A DNA stretch of 64,000 nt from Ectocarpus siliculosus (GCA_000310025.1 FN649746.1:2563185-2627184); one strand, 5' to 3'; numbered from the stretch's first letter, positions 34,881 to 46,765 are shown. A program made the numbers and translations. Notes: a model not told the origin generated them from the letters alone.

Positions 34881-35686
34881 TGTTGGTGTTCGCCTCGGTT
34901 GTATGTCTCGCGCCGAAAACCGCGGGAGACGAGAGCTGTTCAGTCAGGGAGAACGGCGGCTGGAACGCAGCAGTACCTACCTTTACGTTTTTCGTACCCT
35001 TTGAGCTTTCTAGGGCGTCGATGACGGATCGACGGTATGCGTGCGTAGCGTATACGTTGGTGTGGTGGTTGTTTTTCGAGCGAGTGGTCTCGGGCACGGT
35101 GGTGGTTATGAATGTCTGTTTGTGGTGTGTTGGGGGGGTGGATAGGCTGTGTTGGCGGAATCGGCGTTGGCTCGGGTGCTATCTATTGTTGTCGGTGACA
35201 TCAAATCAAGGTCATGGCCGTTTTATCTCAAAAGAAGTAGTCGTGTTGTGCGTCAAGTTTATTACTCCTCGTTATCTTCGTCATGCTTACGGGTGTCATA
35301 CATATGTCAATCAGTACATCTGGAGTGTAAGGGTCACGCAGGCACATGAAAGGGAGAGCAGGCCAGTACCACAAGTTGTTGCGGCCTTGAACGGGCACAC
35401 ACATGAAAGGGGGAGCAGGACAGTACCACAAGTTGTAGCTGCCTTGAACGCGCGGCTGTTTTGCCGGGAACGAGTTGTTCATGCTCTTTTCACTGCCCAT
35501 GGAGAGTGCGGGTGGAGATCTTCAGAGTACGAAGAGTTTTCGGGGGATTCAGTAGCTTCGCTGGTCAAAGGAAAACAAGCGGAGGGGGTTGAGCTACCCC
35601 TGGGACCACTGCTGGAGATCCTTGAAATCTCTTATATGCACAATCTCACGGACACACCCGAAGGCACAGACAGTCGACAGTTTTGA
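34880..35686 (+). CDS. Unidentified 268-codon open frame, coding status doubtful
   Basis: This is the longest uninterrupted frame in an otherwise gene-poor stretch. It has no domain I recognise. Its N-terminal half is rich in Val, Cys, Trp and Leu, as random frames in GT-rich DNA often are. The middle contains a tandem duplication of 19 residues (HERESRPVPQVVAALNG and HERGSRTVPQVVAALNA) made by a 57-bp DNA repeat that keeps the frame. That repeat is the only hint of coding. Without transcripts or homologues I regard it as more likely non-coding. Confidence 0.2.
   Translation: MLVFASVVCLAPKTAGDESCSVRENGGWNAAVPTFTFFVPFELSRASMTDRRYACVAYTLVWWLFFERVVSGTVVVMNVCLWCVGGVDRLCWRNRRWLGCYLLLSVTSNQGHGRFISKEVVVLCVKFITPRYLRHAYGCHTYVNQYIWSVRVTQAHERESRPVPQVVAALNGHTHERGSRTVPQVVAALNARLFCRERVVHALFTAHGECGWRSSEYEEFSGDSVASLVKGKQAEGVELPLGPLLEILEISYMHNLTDTPEGTDSRQF
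35340..35455 (+). repeat. 57-bp tandem duplication
   Basis: The words CACATGAAAGGG and AGTACCACAAGTTGT recur exactly 57 bp apart (35343/35400 and onwards), giving two adjacent copies with a few substitutions. Confidence 0.8.
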
Positions 35687-36115
35687 CGAGAAAAGGAATT
35701 GGCCCGGTACCTGTGGTGCCAGCGCATGCTGGGAAACTAGACGGTTTCCTTTTTGCGCGTTTATCCAGTCCACCTCAAGAATTGACCGTACGCTTTACGC
35801 TTTGGAGATCGATAAAACGCAATTCACCATCAAATCGGATACAAAAAAAAAAACTTGGAAGTATGTGTTGTGTCTTTATAATATTTTTTTAGTCTATAGT
35901 CGTTTGTTTTGGGGAGGACATCCAAGGTTTTCGGCGTTTTTCTACGCTTTTTACAGGCTATCCCAGCCAAACTTTAATGACACCACCCCGTCCTTCCCTT
36001 CCAGACTCCCACGTACAGCGAGCCGTAGTTGCAAAACAGCCGCCGCGGTTCCGCCGCAGGCGTGCGTCCCTCCCCTTTCTTCTCCGCTGCCCGTTCCTCC
36101 ACACCAGCCCCTTAC

Positions 36116-37300
36116 GTCCTGATACGGATCGCAAACGACCCAGGCGACGGTTTTCGACCGCATACCCCTGTTGATGGTGTACGGCTTGATGATGGGTTTC
36201 ACAACCACGGAGCCGGCCTCGATACGGGAGCCCTGTCAACCGCGACAGAGGAAACGGGGGAACGGAGTGAGGGGCAAGATGTGGGAGACCCAACAACTAT
36301 AGCTGTGCTTTGAAGGACGTTGGGGCGGCCGCGTACAAGCTGGCCCCACCATGAAGCTCACGCGACTATCGGCCGTGGAACTAACCACGTCGTTCTGTCG
36401 AGTCACTCCTCAATCGCTCTCGCCGCTCAATTGCTCTCGGGTAGAGACCCACCGACGGACCTTTGGCTGAATATGGTAGCATTCTTGACCACTTTGTGAA
36501 CGCGAACAATATGTCACGTCTTCTGATGTTGCGCCTTTAGATCGCCGGAAAGTAAGAGGAAGCGAAGAGGTGCTGCTGTGGCTTCACCGGTTACCTGTAA
36601 GTAGAGCGTCCCGAATCACGCGCAGTACCTTTTCGTTGACGGGGCAAGGTCGTATGTCGGCCCTCTCGACCAAAATCCAAGTTGTGTTTTCACTAGAAGC
36701 GAGACACTACCTCGGTCAAACGATGTTGCTTTCACACAGACCGTGTCAGACTTTCGCGCCACCACACCAGAGTCTAAACGCCCGCCAATACTATACCAGA
36801 GGACTCTTCGGGGACGGCTGATACTTTTTGCCGAGCAAGGTATTGAATATGTGTTATCATTCCATGGCGAAGCCATCTCGGCCGAGGAAGATGGTAAGAG
36901 TTGAGGAAGGAGGCCGTATTTGGCGAGTCGGGCGCAGGCTTGAAACCAAATGTAAGCAACGAGTGTCAAGCGCATCCCGTACCCGATATGAAGACTAGCA
37001 GGGAAGGAATGGCTTGGATCCAACTCGAAAGAGCCACATCTCTGGACAAAAATACTCGGCTGCGACTCTTGTCTTCCTGCGCTTGCTGCTCACCTCCCCC
37101 AAGGGAATGTTCCCAAGGATAGAAGAACCCACAGCAATGTTGCATTCCTTGCCGCCTGTTCCCAGTCTGGTTTCCCGTACCCCGACGTCACACCCTGCAG
37201 AAGACAAGCGCCGTCCCCGACCACTGCAGTCTCACCGATAACTGTCGTGTCCCCGTGCGTAAACCGAACGAAATCATGCCGTTCTTGCATATTTTTGCGC
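36116..37300 (-). pseudogene. Serine O-acetyltransferase-like (hexapeptide repeat) gene, disrupted
   Basis: Two minus-strand exon-like blocks join perfectly across an 861-bp intron: the donor GAG|GTGAGC at 37094/37093 joins the acceptor CAG|GGC at 36232. The joined reading, AVGSSILGNIPLGE then GSRIEAGSVVVKPI, is a left-handed beta-helix hexapeptide pattern like that of CysE-type serine acetyltransferases, which make O-acetylserine for cysteine synthesis. Upstream, HGDTTVIGETAVVGDG and the following LLQGVT give the conserved core of that family, but in a different frame. About 20 extra bases lie between GVT and the next block, and another frame change lies near 37270, at AKICKNGMISF. The exon 36232-36116 ends at GAC|GTAAGG. 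No N-terminal part is seen beyond the N-gap at 37442. This is either a pseudogene or a gene damaged by poor sequence next to the gap. Confidence 0.55.
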
Positions 37301-37441
37301 ACGCCGGTGCCATCTCCCCGCCCAGTGCCATCTCTCCAACCGGTGCCATCTCTCCGACTATTACGGTAGTGGGTGCCAAGAAACGCCGATCCACGGGGAC
37401 GCATGGCTCAAAGGCCGGTGGAGCAGATACGTTTATCTGCT

Positions 37442-37506
37442 NNNNNNNNNNNNNNNNNNNNNNNNNNNNNNNNNNNNNNNNNNNNNNNNNNNNNNNNNNN
37501 NNNNNN
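37442..37506. other. Assembly gap (65 N)
   Basis: Undetermined bases lie between the broken serine-acetyltransferase-like gene and a minisatellite; the gap probably reflects collapse of that minisatellite. Confidence 0.95.
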
Positions 37507-37950
37507 CTCGTCCGATTCACTGTATTCCCTCATCAAATACACTGTATCCCCTCGTCAGATTCACTGCATTCCACGGATTACAGCGAATCTGAAGAGACCA
37601 TGCAGTGAAACCTACTACGGTGTATGTGATATGGGAGTACAGTGATCTTGACCAGGAGTACAGCATATTTGATGAGGGAATAGAGTGAAACGAACCAGGG
37701 AATACAGTGAAAAGTGCGACGAATACGGTGTATCTGATAAGGGCATACAGTGATCCTGACCAGGGAGTACAGTGTACTTGAAGAGGGACTACAGTGAAAC
37801 GAACGAGGGAACACGGTGAGGAAATACTGTGAATCTGCTCAGGGACTACAGTATTTAGCGTTTCTGATCAACAAATACAGTGTAGTCTATGTGATCAGGG
37901 AATACATTGTACCTGTCCAGGAATACAGTGTATACTACATCATTCCCTAG
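37507..37950. repeat. Minisatellite with a roughly 25-32-bp unit (AATACAGTG core)
   Basis: Variants of GGGAATACAGTG followed by A/T-rich words such as AACGAACGAG or ATCTGATGAG recur some 15 times, first inverted (TTCACTGTATTCCCTC at 37510-37560) and then in forward orientation. Adjacent to the N-gap. Frames through it read repetitive Tyr/Ser/Leu patterns and are not genes. Confidence 0.75.
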
Positions 37951-38164
37951 AGCCCTGCATCGTCGAAACACGGCACCAAGAGGCGTCCGTAAGCGAGAGG
38001 AGTGCACACAACGGAGGTGAGGTGCCAGAAGTGCTGTTAGTTGAGGGGGAGTGCCCTAAACCACCAGGGCGGGGGGGGGTGCCCGTTAGTCGCGCAGGGT
38101 GTGCCGGGGAGTGCCCGTTAGCGCGGGGGGTGCCCGTTTGAGAAAAATTTACCCGTATCCAGGG

Positions 38165-38700
38165 GGTGCCCCTCTCCTGCCGCAAGTCTTCGCATGACAA
38201 ACAGCGCCCTGTAGAAGAGTTTGGGCTGATCGAGCAGTTGCATATTATCTGCTTCACCCAATAAGCCCCTATGGGTGGGCGATTCTCTGCACCCACTGGC
38301 CCGATCAGGCTTGAATGATAGCTGCGAGCCGTGTCGACACAATGCAAGTCTTCGCAAGACAAACGACGCGGGGTGGGTAGAGTTTGGCCTGGTGGAGCAC
38401 TTTAGCTTATCTGCTCTACCGGCCGTTGAGCCACTGAGCCCCCGTGGGTGGGCGTTTCTCTGCATCCACTGGTCCGATTGGGGTGGTGCACGACGGCTTG
38501 GATGATAGCGATGAGCCGTGCCAACACGGTGCGGGCAGACATAGGCGCGGGTCAGCCATGCGACGGGAGGTATAGCGGGACAATTGACATTCACACCCCC
38601 CTAGATGCTGCGGAATCCTCTTGTTGAACTTATCTCTGCGGGAACATATCGGATGGGAGTGTACGATAGCTTGGAAGGACGGCATGGACCGTGCCAACAC
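38165..38700. repeat. Tandem repeat with a 162-bp unit (two clear copies and a third partial)
   Basis: CAAGTCTTCGCA recurs at 38183 and 38345. Between copies there are shared words: AGAGTTTGG, GTGGGTGGGCG, CCACTGG(C/T)CCGAT and GAGCCGTG(T/C)C(G/A)ACAC. A third degenerate copy ends with GGACCGTGCCAACACGATG near 38700. G-rich GGGTGCCCGTTAG words precede it at 38070-38150. Confidence 0.65.
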
Positions 38701-39539
38701 GATGAAAAATATATGAAAAATATTTGAGGCCAGTTGGAGCTGTGTGGACGGAGGTTCGGGACGATTACAGTTCCTAACATGCTGCGGAACCCACTTTTTC
38801 AGTATATCCCTCCATCCGCCGGTCGCATTTAGCTTCCAGCATTGCAGCTGTAGTCTATACCTACAAGATGCAATTTGTTTGAGGTCGATTGGAGCTCTAT
38901 TGGTGGAGATCTGCCTGGTCGAGCTAATAAGAGGTTACTCCAGTCCACTGGTGGAGTAAATACCATTGCCAACAGACTCCGACGGTAGGCCTGTTTCACG
39001 AATCTCCTGCACCTTGAGTCCATTCGCCCGAATGCAGACACCTTGAAAAGCTGACTCGGGTATTTCCAGCCGGAAGTTGTCTGAAAAATAGTCATTGGCG
39101 TATGTATGTTTGTTGTGTGGTCTGCGTTGTTTTTGGGGAAGCAGGGTAGTCACGATAGGCATGACTAAAAACTACCGGAGTGATGCTGGATGGAGGCACG
39201 CCATGCGAATCGTTCGTGCTGTACCACCAAAATTGTCGGTTGAAAGTAGAACTTGGCGTAGAGTGCGTGAAGTAGAACTCGACGTGGAGTAGTTGAAGTG
39301 TAGAGCTTGCTGAATTCTGCGAGATTTCGTCACCACTGTAGTGCAGCCTGCCGCGTTTGCGAAGCTTCCCATAATACGGGGAGTTGGGAATTCGCCATCG
39401 CTCCAAACCGCCTCTGGACGACGGTCTTTCTACCATGTGGTGTTGTGACGTGGTATTGCTCGCAAACAAGGGCGATTGACGGCGACGATGGATGGGGCGA
39501 CGGCGGCACGATCGACGAAGCCTTACCCAAGCCCGCCCG

Positions 39540-40530
39540 ATCGACCAACCGACCGACCGGCCCAACCCTATCCTAACCCTACCCTAACCGTACCCTAACC
39601 CTACCCAACCCTACCCAACGGCGACGAACGACGAAGGGACGGAGGGGCAATCGACGGCAGCGCGATCGACGGCGGCGACCCAACCCAAACCCAACCAGAC
39701 ATGGTCGGGTGAAGACGAACCAACACCAAAGCAAAAAAACAACCCCCAAACCCCGCCTGATCCCAAGTGAGCCAATAATACTGGAACATGCAAACATAGA
39801 CCACTTTCAACCAACACGGCCCAATCAAGACCTCCCAAAGAAAGAACCACACACCAACACGCAATAACACTCCGCCACAAACATGTACATAGAGGTGAGG
39901 CGCAGGAGCCGAGCGACCACGAAAAAATCCAGGCCGCTCGATCGACCGACCGGCCGAATGACCGACCCAACAGCACAACCAAACCCAATCCCAACGGCGG
40001 CGAAGCACGAGGCGACGGCGGCGTTGCCCAAGGGCGCCCGATTGACCGGCCAACCGACCGACCGACAACCGACGGACCGACCCAACCGTCCCCTACCCAA
40101 CCCAACCCAACCCAACCCATCCCGACCGACCGACTTAACCTACCCTACCCCCAACCCAACCCAACCCGACCCCAAAACACAACCCGAACAACCGACGGGC
40201 CAACCGACAGACCAAACCCCTACCCCACCCTACCCTACCCAGCCCGACCCACAACCCAACCCAACCCAACCGAACCTCAACCCGACCGACGCGGTCGACC
40301 ACACCCACCCTGCTTAATCCACCCCAACCCAATCAACCCCTACCTACCCAACCCGACCTCACGCCCTACCCCAATCCAACCCACCCCAGTGTAACCCAAT
40401 CCCGACCCCATCAGCCCCAACAAGAACCACATCCACAACAGACCACAACAACCCATCTCGCTCAGCTTCAACCCAAGACCCCAGTCCAACCCCAATCCAG
40501 CCCAACTCAAACCATCCTGACACGGTCGGT
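39540..40530. repeat. Pyrimidine-strand low-complexity DNA with telomere-like CCCTAA/CCCAA repeats
   Basis: The segment 39560-39620 reads as degenerate CCCTAACC repeats. 40080-40530 is dominated by CCCAACCCAACC, CCGACCGACC and CCCTACC words. The strand asymmetry (very C-rich, G-poor) is strong. All open frames are repetitive. It may be a decayed telomere-derived or subtelomeric satellite. Confidence 0.6.
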
Positions 40531-40539
40531 GTTCGTGGG

Positions 40540-42600
40540 TCTACGGATATGGTTGGATATGTCTGCCTTACGCTGTGTGTTACACAGATGGTAGATATTA
40601 CTTATGGTAGGGGGCTCCATGATGAAACTCGGGGACCCTCCTGCTACTGGTATTTCATAGTATGATTGAAGGCCGGGTCGGAGGGGACAACAACCCCGAA
40701 GCCCCGGTCCTTATTTGGGCGAGTAAAAAAAAAAACATGTTTCGGGAAGTGAGAGACTAAACCCGCTGTCGCACCGCCCACATCAGCCCTCCTCCGCCCC
40801 TTCTGCTAGCGCCAACTTTCCCGAGATCCACTTTTCGATCAGAGAAAACATCGTCGAAACGACAAATTATCGGCGCTTCTGCTCAGCCAAGCACTTAGAC
40901 TGTAATTCCCTCCAACACGTACAACGACAACCCGTCTTCCGCACCGTCGTCACCATGCCGCAGAGTGTCCCACAGACAGGTGGTCAAGACTCCGGGTGCT
41001 GCTGCGCACCCGCAGGGCCAAGCAGCGACGTCAAAGCGGTGAAATGGTGTGCATACCGTCGTTAATTGTTGTTGCTTTCTTCACATTCAAAACCGTTCCG
41101 ATCTCTCTACCCAGTACCGTCGGTAATGGAATTAATAATGTGCGGGTGCTGTCCGGTGGACAGTTAACTCTGATGGAACTCATCCAACTCGGGCCTATTC
41201 TGTATGTAGGTTTTGTGAGATGCATTTTACACTGATCAACGAAACAATTCCTGGTCTTTAAGGCTGAATCGGCGGTCGCGGGAATTTCCCACTGATTCGT
41301 ATGATCATTGCGAGGTTGAACGAAGGAAGACAGACGGATAAGCAGAGGGGCACACGTATCAGGGGGTCACTGACACATTTGACACCATGAAGGACATCCG
41401 AGGAATGTTTCCGTGGCGTAGCATTTCCGCGCGTTTACCGCCTCGCATACGTCTCTGTCGGTATATCTAGGTGTTTGGTTTCCCCGTCGCAGCATGGACG
41501 CGAATCGCTCGAGGCGTTGTCTCCGCTGAAGCCTCTCTGTGTATCCTCTCAATGTAAAAACCTCCTGGACGCGCACTCCTACAAATTCAAATTCGCAAAT
41601 ATATTCGTCGTGCCACGGAGACGTGCAACGAACACACATGTTGTGGAGATGAAATTAACTTGCGATCAAAAGGAGACCCTCGTTTTGCACAATCCCCTCA
41701 ACATCCCTCTCTCTTCGTTACCCTGCTTCCGGCTTCCCACGGCGTACTTGACCTCCCTCGTGGCAACACTTTGGAATATTTTGCACAACCAAAACATTTA
41801 TGCTACATATAGACCCCTTTCTATGGATAGCTGTTATGGGATTCGAATTGTAGCCAGCGTCAACGGTATTGCGGATTAATTCCCAGAGGAAAGTGCGGGA
41901 GATGAAACTCCCGATGGAAGGATAAAACAGCATGTCCTCCCCCTCTGTGATCAGTCTGCCTTAGGGAACAAGGCGACAGCAAGCACTGCTGTTCCCAGAG
42001 ATCAATTAACAAGTGAGTCTTCATCAGGGTCTTCAGGGATCGCTACTCTAGAGATGGATTTGTTAAAGAAATAAAGAAAAGCTCTCCCCGCACAGTGCTG
42101 CGGAAACGATGCTGATTCGGAGGGCCGAGATTCACTCGTTGTCACCTGTCAACCTGTCAATTTGTCAACGTTCCCGTGTCCCGCCCCCCCGAATTTGTTT
42201 TTTCGCACAAACCAACACACAATGACCACTTCTCCCTCGAACCTGAGTCTTCTACACACCAGCATCATGGCAAGAACAGGAGCGAGGACCATGGAGAACG
42301 AGAAAGGTCAAGCGTAGAGTCAAGGTGAGACTGAGTGAGAGAGGTGTGGGGGTGGGGACTATTTCTTCTACCCTGCGCCAGAGTAGATTCTGTTGCGTGG
42401 GGCATGCCTGCTTCGGTCGAGAGACTAGGCATCAGCGCTGGCCATGTCACACCGGCCGCCGTGTTGAGGCGCCATCGCCAGCTTGCTTTCTGTGTTGGAT
42501 CGAGTCCAAGCCGCGAGTTGAGAACGACGATTAGAAATATCCCATCCGGGCACACGCTTTCGGGTATGGTTGCATTTTCTTTAGTGATGCGCATCGATCA
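40540..42600. other. Unassigned intergenic DNA with one repeat end (about 41075-41125, inverted)
   Basis: Only the inverted copy of the GGTACTGGGTAGAGAG repeat end, with its TTGTTGTT tail, was recognised. A 134-codon plus-strand frame (41475-41879) and a 109-codon minus-strand frame (42594-42265) show no domain I can name. Confidence 0.3.
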
Positions 42601-42617
42601 TCGGTGCTAACCGGGGT

Positions 42618-43260
42618 AACCTACACTATTTGACATATGGTCGCAGTCCATATGGAATTGAAGCTTCCATGGAAATAGGTACGACTTCCATGGAAGCCGC
42701 TCAACTTCAATGGAAGTCGTGTGGAAGCTTCGTGTCGGATGCCGGTGCTATTAGCTCCCACATGGCTTCCATGAAAGTTGCGACAGCTTCCATGGAAGCA
42801 ACGGGTGGTTGCTTCCGTGGAGGTCGCATCATTATCGTCGACGGAAGTGCGAAGAGCTTTCGTGGAAGTCATGACTTCCATGGAAGTTCGTCCGTCGAAC
42901 ACCTCTCCGAAACTGTAAGGCATTTTCATGGAAGCACGACAACTTCCATGAAAGAAACTTCGACGGAAACGATTGTCAGGGCTGGAAGGCAACTTCTATG
43001 AAAGCTTGACAACTTCCATGAAAGCGACTTCCACTCTGAAGTGTTGTCACGGCTGGAGGATTGAAAATTCCATGAAAGCAAATTCATTCAGGCAACTAAC
43101 CAACCCCAGCAAACCCTAACTCAAACAATATGTTGTCACCTAGCGTTACGTCAGGTTGGACTCGGATGATATGCTTCCATAGAACTGGTGCCACAGAGGT
43201 GCGAGAAGGTAGGCCACTTCCATGCAGGAAGGTGGTCGAATTGACTTCCATGGAAGGGCG
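42618..43260. mobile_element. Second, more decayed array of CTTCCATGGAAG palindromes
   Basis: It begins AACCTACACTATTTGACA at about 42618, identical over 18 bases to the reverse complement of the right end of the element at 21177-22166. Exact or one-off copies of CTTCCATGGAAG follow (42686, 42788, 42873 and 43243 among them), together with many CTTCCATGAAAG variants. No matching right TIR was found before the 130-bp satellite begins, so the right end may be deleted. Confidence 0.6.
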
Positions 43261-45490
43261 TCCAGGAGTTGGTCATGCCAGGAGCTCGGCTGGGCGCGAA
43301 GTGGCATGGCGGGAGGATGGCCAGGCAACGTGTTGGTCTGGGAGCGAGCGATGTCACACCAGAATGCATGAACAAGGTGCGGGTCGGGAGGCAAGGATCC
43401 CGTCATACCGGGAGTTCGACTGGCCGCTTCATGGCATGGCGGGAGAAGGGTCGGGGAAGGGGTTGGATTGGTGAGGGGAAGGGGTTTACGGATGAGAGGC
43501 GATGTCACGAAGTTCCGTGTGAACGAACAAGGCGCGAGTTCGAGGTCCAGCATTTTGTGTACCCAGACGCACGACTGAACGCAAGATGGCACGGGAAACG
43601 GGTTAGTTTGAGAAGGATCGATGCCATCACGCAGAGATGAAATTGTGAACAAGTTGTGAGTTGGGAGACAAGGATTCCGTCCAGGTGGGAGCTCGGCTGG
43701 ACGCGGAATGGCACGGCGGGAGAAGGGTCGGGGAAGCACTTGGTTACGGAAGGAGCGATGCCACGTTGGAAACTGTGGTCTGACGAAACGAGGGCTTGGA
43801 GGCAAGGGTTCGATGCCATGAAGGATCTCGGCTGGATGCGAGTTGGTTTGGTGGACAAGGGCTTGGTTTGGGGAGGAGTGAACGACAATGTCGCGGGTTG
43901 GCAGGAATGTGTTCTGTGTCACAACAGTTTGGCTGGACGCTAGATGACATTGCGAGAGAAGAGCCCGGCACGGGGTTGGTTCGGGAAGGAGTGATGCTAC
44001 GCAGGCGAGAGTGAGTGAACAAGAGCGGGTTGGCATGCCCGGGATCGGTCTAGCTGGGAGCTCGGCTGGCCGTGAGATGGCATGGAGGAAGGAGGCTCGG
44101 GGAATGAAGAGAATTGGCTAGGGGCGATTCCGCGCAGGTGAGATCCAGTGTACAAGGCCTGGGTTGGGAAGACGTTGGTGAAGGGGAAATGGTTCGGCTG
44201 GAGAAGGGTCGGGCAATCGATTGGATGCGCGATCAGCGATGCCGTACAAGAACGAGAGAGTACACACGACGTGGGGGGCTAGCAGCTCGGCTGGACACAA
44301 GATGGCATTGCGAGAGAAACGTCAGGGTAGACATTGCTTTAGCGAGCGGGGATGCCGCACTATACTACACTACAAGCTGTCGAACAAGGCCGGGGGAAGA
44401 CCATTTGTGGCAAACGTAAAACGGAGTATGTCGACGCTCGTCTGAAGGGAGAGAATTCGGTGGGGGAAGGATCAGGAAAGGGATTGAGCTGGCGAGCAAG
44501 GATCCCTTGATACTTGCAGTCAGTGAACAAGGCGATGGTTTGCACGTGCGGGAGAAGGATCAGTGAAGAAAATGTTTTTGCAAGGAGCAGTGACATGCAA
44601 GTAGGAGTGAGAGAGAAACGCTTGGGCTGCGAGGCAAGGAAGCGGTCGAGCCCGGAGCTGGGCGGGGACGCGAGATGTCATGGCTGGAGAAGGGTCGGGA
44701 TTGACATTGGTTTGGTCCGCAACGATGCCGCGAAATTGGCAGTTTTTGAACAAGGCGTGGGTGGGTAGGCAAGGAATCGGTTCCCAGCCAGAAGTTCGGC
44801 TGGACACGAGGTGGCGTGGCGGCAAGGTCGGGGAAGAGGTGATTTAGCGCGGGGCGACGCCACGTATGTAGCCGTGAGGGGCAAGGGGTTGGTTGTGAAG
44901 CCCACGATGTAGCTCGTCTGGACGGGGGATGGTTCGGCGGGAGAATAGTCGGAAAAGGGACTGGGTTGGCGAGGAGCTATAATGAACAATAGATGACAGC
45001 GAATGAACAAGGTGGGGTTTTCTAGGCCAGGAAGCGGTCGCGCCCGGAGCTGGGCTCAACGCGAGATGGCATGGCCGGATAAATGTTGGAAAACGGGTTG
45101 GTTTGGCGAGGATAGAGGCCACGCAAGTAAAAATGAGTGAGTGAGCAACAGAGTGAGTGAGAAGGTCTGGGTGGACCTTGGTGTAGCTAGCAGCTCGGAT
45201 GCACGGGAGGTGGTTTCGGCGGGAGAATGGTCGGGCAAGCGATTGGATTCGCAAGCGACGATGCTACGCACAGGTGAGGGCGAGTGAACAAGGCGTAGGT
45301 TGTTGGGGGGGAAGGAACCGGTGTACGACATCGCGGAAGAAGGGTCTCGCAACGAGTTGGTGTGGTCGGAAGAGAGGCCACGGATGTGGAGGTGGATAAC
45401 GAGCGCGTGGGCTGGAAGGGAAGGAGTTGTGATTTCCAGGAGCTGAGTTGGACGAGATACGCATTTGCGGAAAAGGTTCGGGGAGGGGGT
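43255..45490 (+). repeat. Degenerate satellite of about 130-bp units, roughly 16 copies
   Basis: Each unit carries in order: GGGAGCTCGGCTGGACGCGA, GATGGCATGGCGGGAGAAGG, GTCGGGGAAGGG, TTGGTTTGG, GAGCGATGCCACGCAGGTGA, GTGAGTGAACAAGGCG and GGGTTGGGAGGCAAGG. Clear unit starts are near 43279, 43411, 43689, 43826, 43930 and 44069, and further copies reach 45440. Spacing is about 105-160 bp because of indels. The 296-codon minus-strand frame across it reads as a repeated Pro/Ser/Leu pattern of the satellite and is not a gene. Confidence 0.75.
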
Positions 45491-46400
45491 TCGTTACATA
45501 TCTTGTGCGTTTCACTACATGTCCGCTTGGCTCCGAAATTGTGAAGAAATATTTTCGCCTTGGGCCGCTGGCCGTGGTAGACGACCTGCGGGCATACGTA
45601 TCTCCCCAGATAGAATGTAGTCTATTTGCTGGGAACAGGTATCGCCTGCTAGGTTTTCCAGCCATTGTCTGCTTGGGGACGTTCACATGCTTCTTTTGGA
45701 ATTTCACTACTTCGCAAAGTGTACCTGGCAGTGTACCAATTTATTTTCTGGGCGATGAGGGTCCTTGGTATACCAGACCTTGGTTATTGCCTTCATGAAT
45801 GGTTGCCTAAAGCAAACCATGCATTCTTGAAAACGTAGCACGTGAAATGAGAACAGAGGCGTCACAGCAGTGACATCACAAAGAGTGAAAGGCAATACAC
45901 AAAACGACGAGATGAAGAACAATGTACGCAAACCCTCCGCACACGTTACACACCAACCGACATTCATCGTGACAACTACGATCCATGGGCACAGCTACTG
46001 AAGACTGAAGGCTGACGCTGAATACGAGGATAACGCCTGAACATTTCCACAACGTTCTCCCCTCAATGAACGTTGCCGGCTATATGCAATCATCACGCGA
46101 TAAACAAAGTATGTTCATTCGCCAAATTCTCCTCGTGAACATGCTTTGTGAAAGTGGTTCCAGTAGTAGTATAAACTCATTTCTACCAACAGTAATCCAG
46201 CTAAGGTGTTGATCAACTAAAATTTGGAGGACATTGGTTTGATTCACAACAAACGCAGAACGCCATACATATGACACGCACGCACTTGGTATTCTTATCG
46301 TTCTGGATGGAGAAAACTCTCCCGTTGCGACCGCCATACCTTGGAGGAGTTGGACAATTGGAAGAATGCGAACAGTAACCTCTTTTCAATCCCCTTCTCC
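45490..46400. other. Unassigned DNA
   Basis: Short frames only, for example a 116-codon plus-strand frame at 45448-45798 that starts inside the satellite. No domain or structured RNA was recognised. Confidence 0.25.
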
Positions 46401-46414
46401 TTTACAGCAAGACT

Positions 46415-46765
46415 CTAGCCAACATTCCCATAAGGACATACGAGGGCACGATGCTGCGATCGTCTGGTGACAGAGCGGTGACTTGGAAGGCACTCGCGGA
46501 CTTCTTCGACGGCATAACGAAAGAAGGCCGTGGTGGGTGCCGGGAAAACCAATATTCTCTGTGGCGATGGAGTCTGACGGAGACTCGTCCGATTTCCTCC
46601 TCTCTAGCTTCTCACGGCACCCAACACGGGCTCCTTCCGTTATGCTGTCGAAGTGATCCGCGAGTGCCTTCCAAGCCACCGCTCCGGCGCCCGAAGAACC
46701 CAGCGTTGTGCCCTCGTATGCCATTATGGGGAATGTTGGTAAATCCTGTGGTGGAGGAGTAGCGG
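46415..46765. repeat. Inverted repeat (arms about 140 bp) with coding-like arms
   Basis: The left arm read on the plus strand and the right arm read on the minus strand encode the same peptide pattern: YEGTMLRSSGDRAVTWKALA versus YEGTTLGSSGAGAVAWKALA, then a DGITK/DSITE motif. The arms are diverged copies of one coding-like sequence in opposite orientation, with the axis near 46590. The matching amino-acid pattern with many silent-type changes suggests that the source was once a protein-coding repeat. Confidence 0.6.

Noticed and set aside
37507-37950. CRISPR-like array
   Set aside because: Units are 25-32 bp but there are no constant-length unique spacers; orientation flips and units drift, so it is a eukaryotic minisatellite.
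39611-40317. Frames of 140-170 codons rich in Trp/Gly/Val or Pro/Thr
   Set aside because: They translate C-rich low-complexity, telomere-like DNA; no domain and extreme composition.
43146-44036. 296-codon open frame on the minus strand
   Set aside because: It follows the 130-bp satellite; the translation is a repeated Pro/Ser/Leu/Thr pattern with the satellite period.
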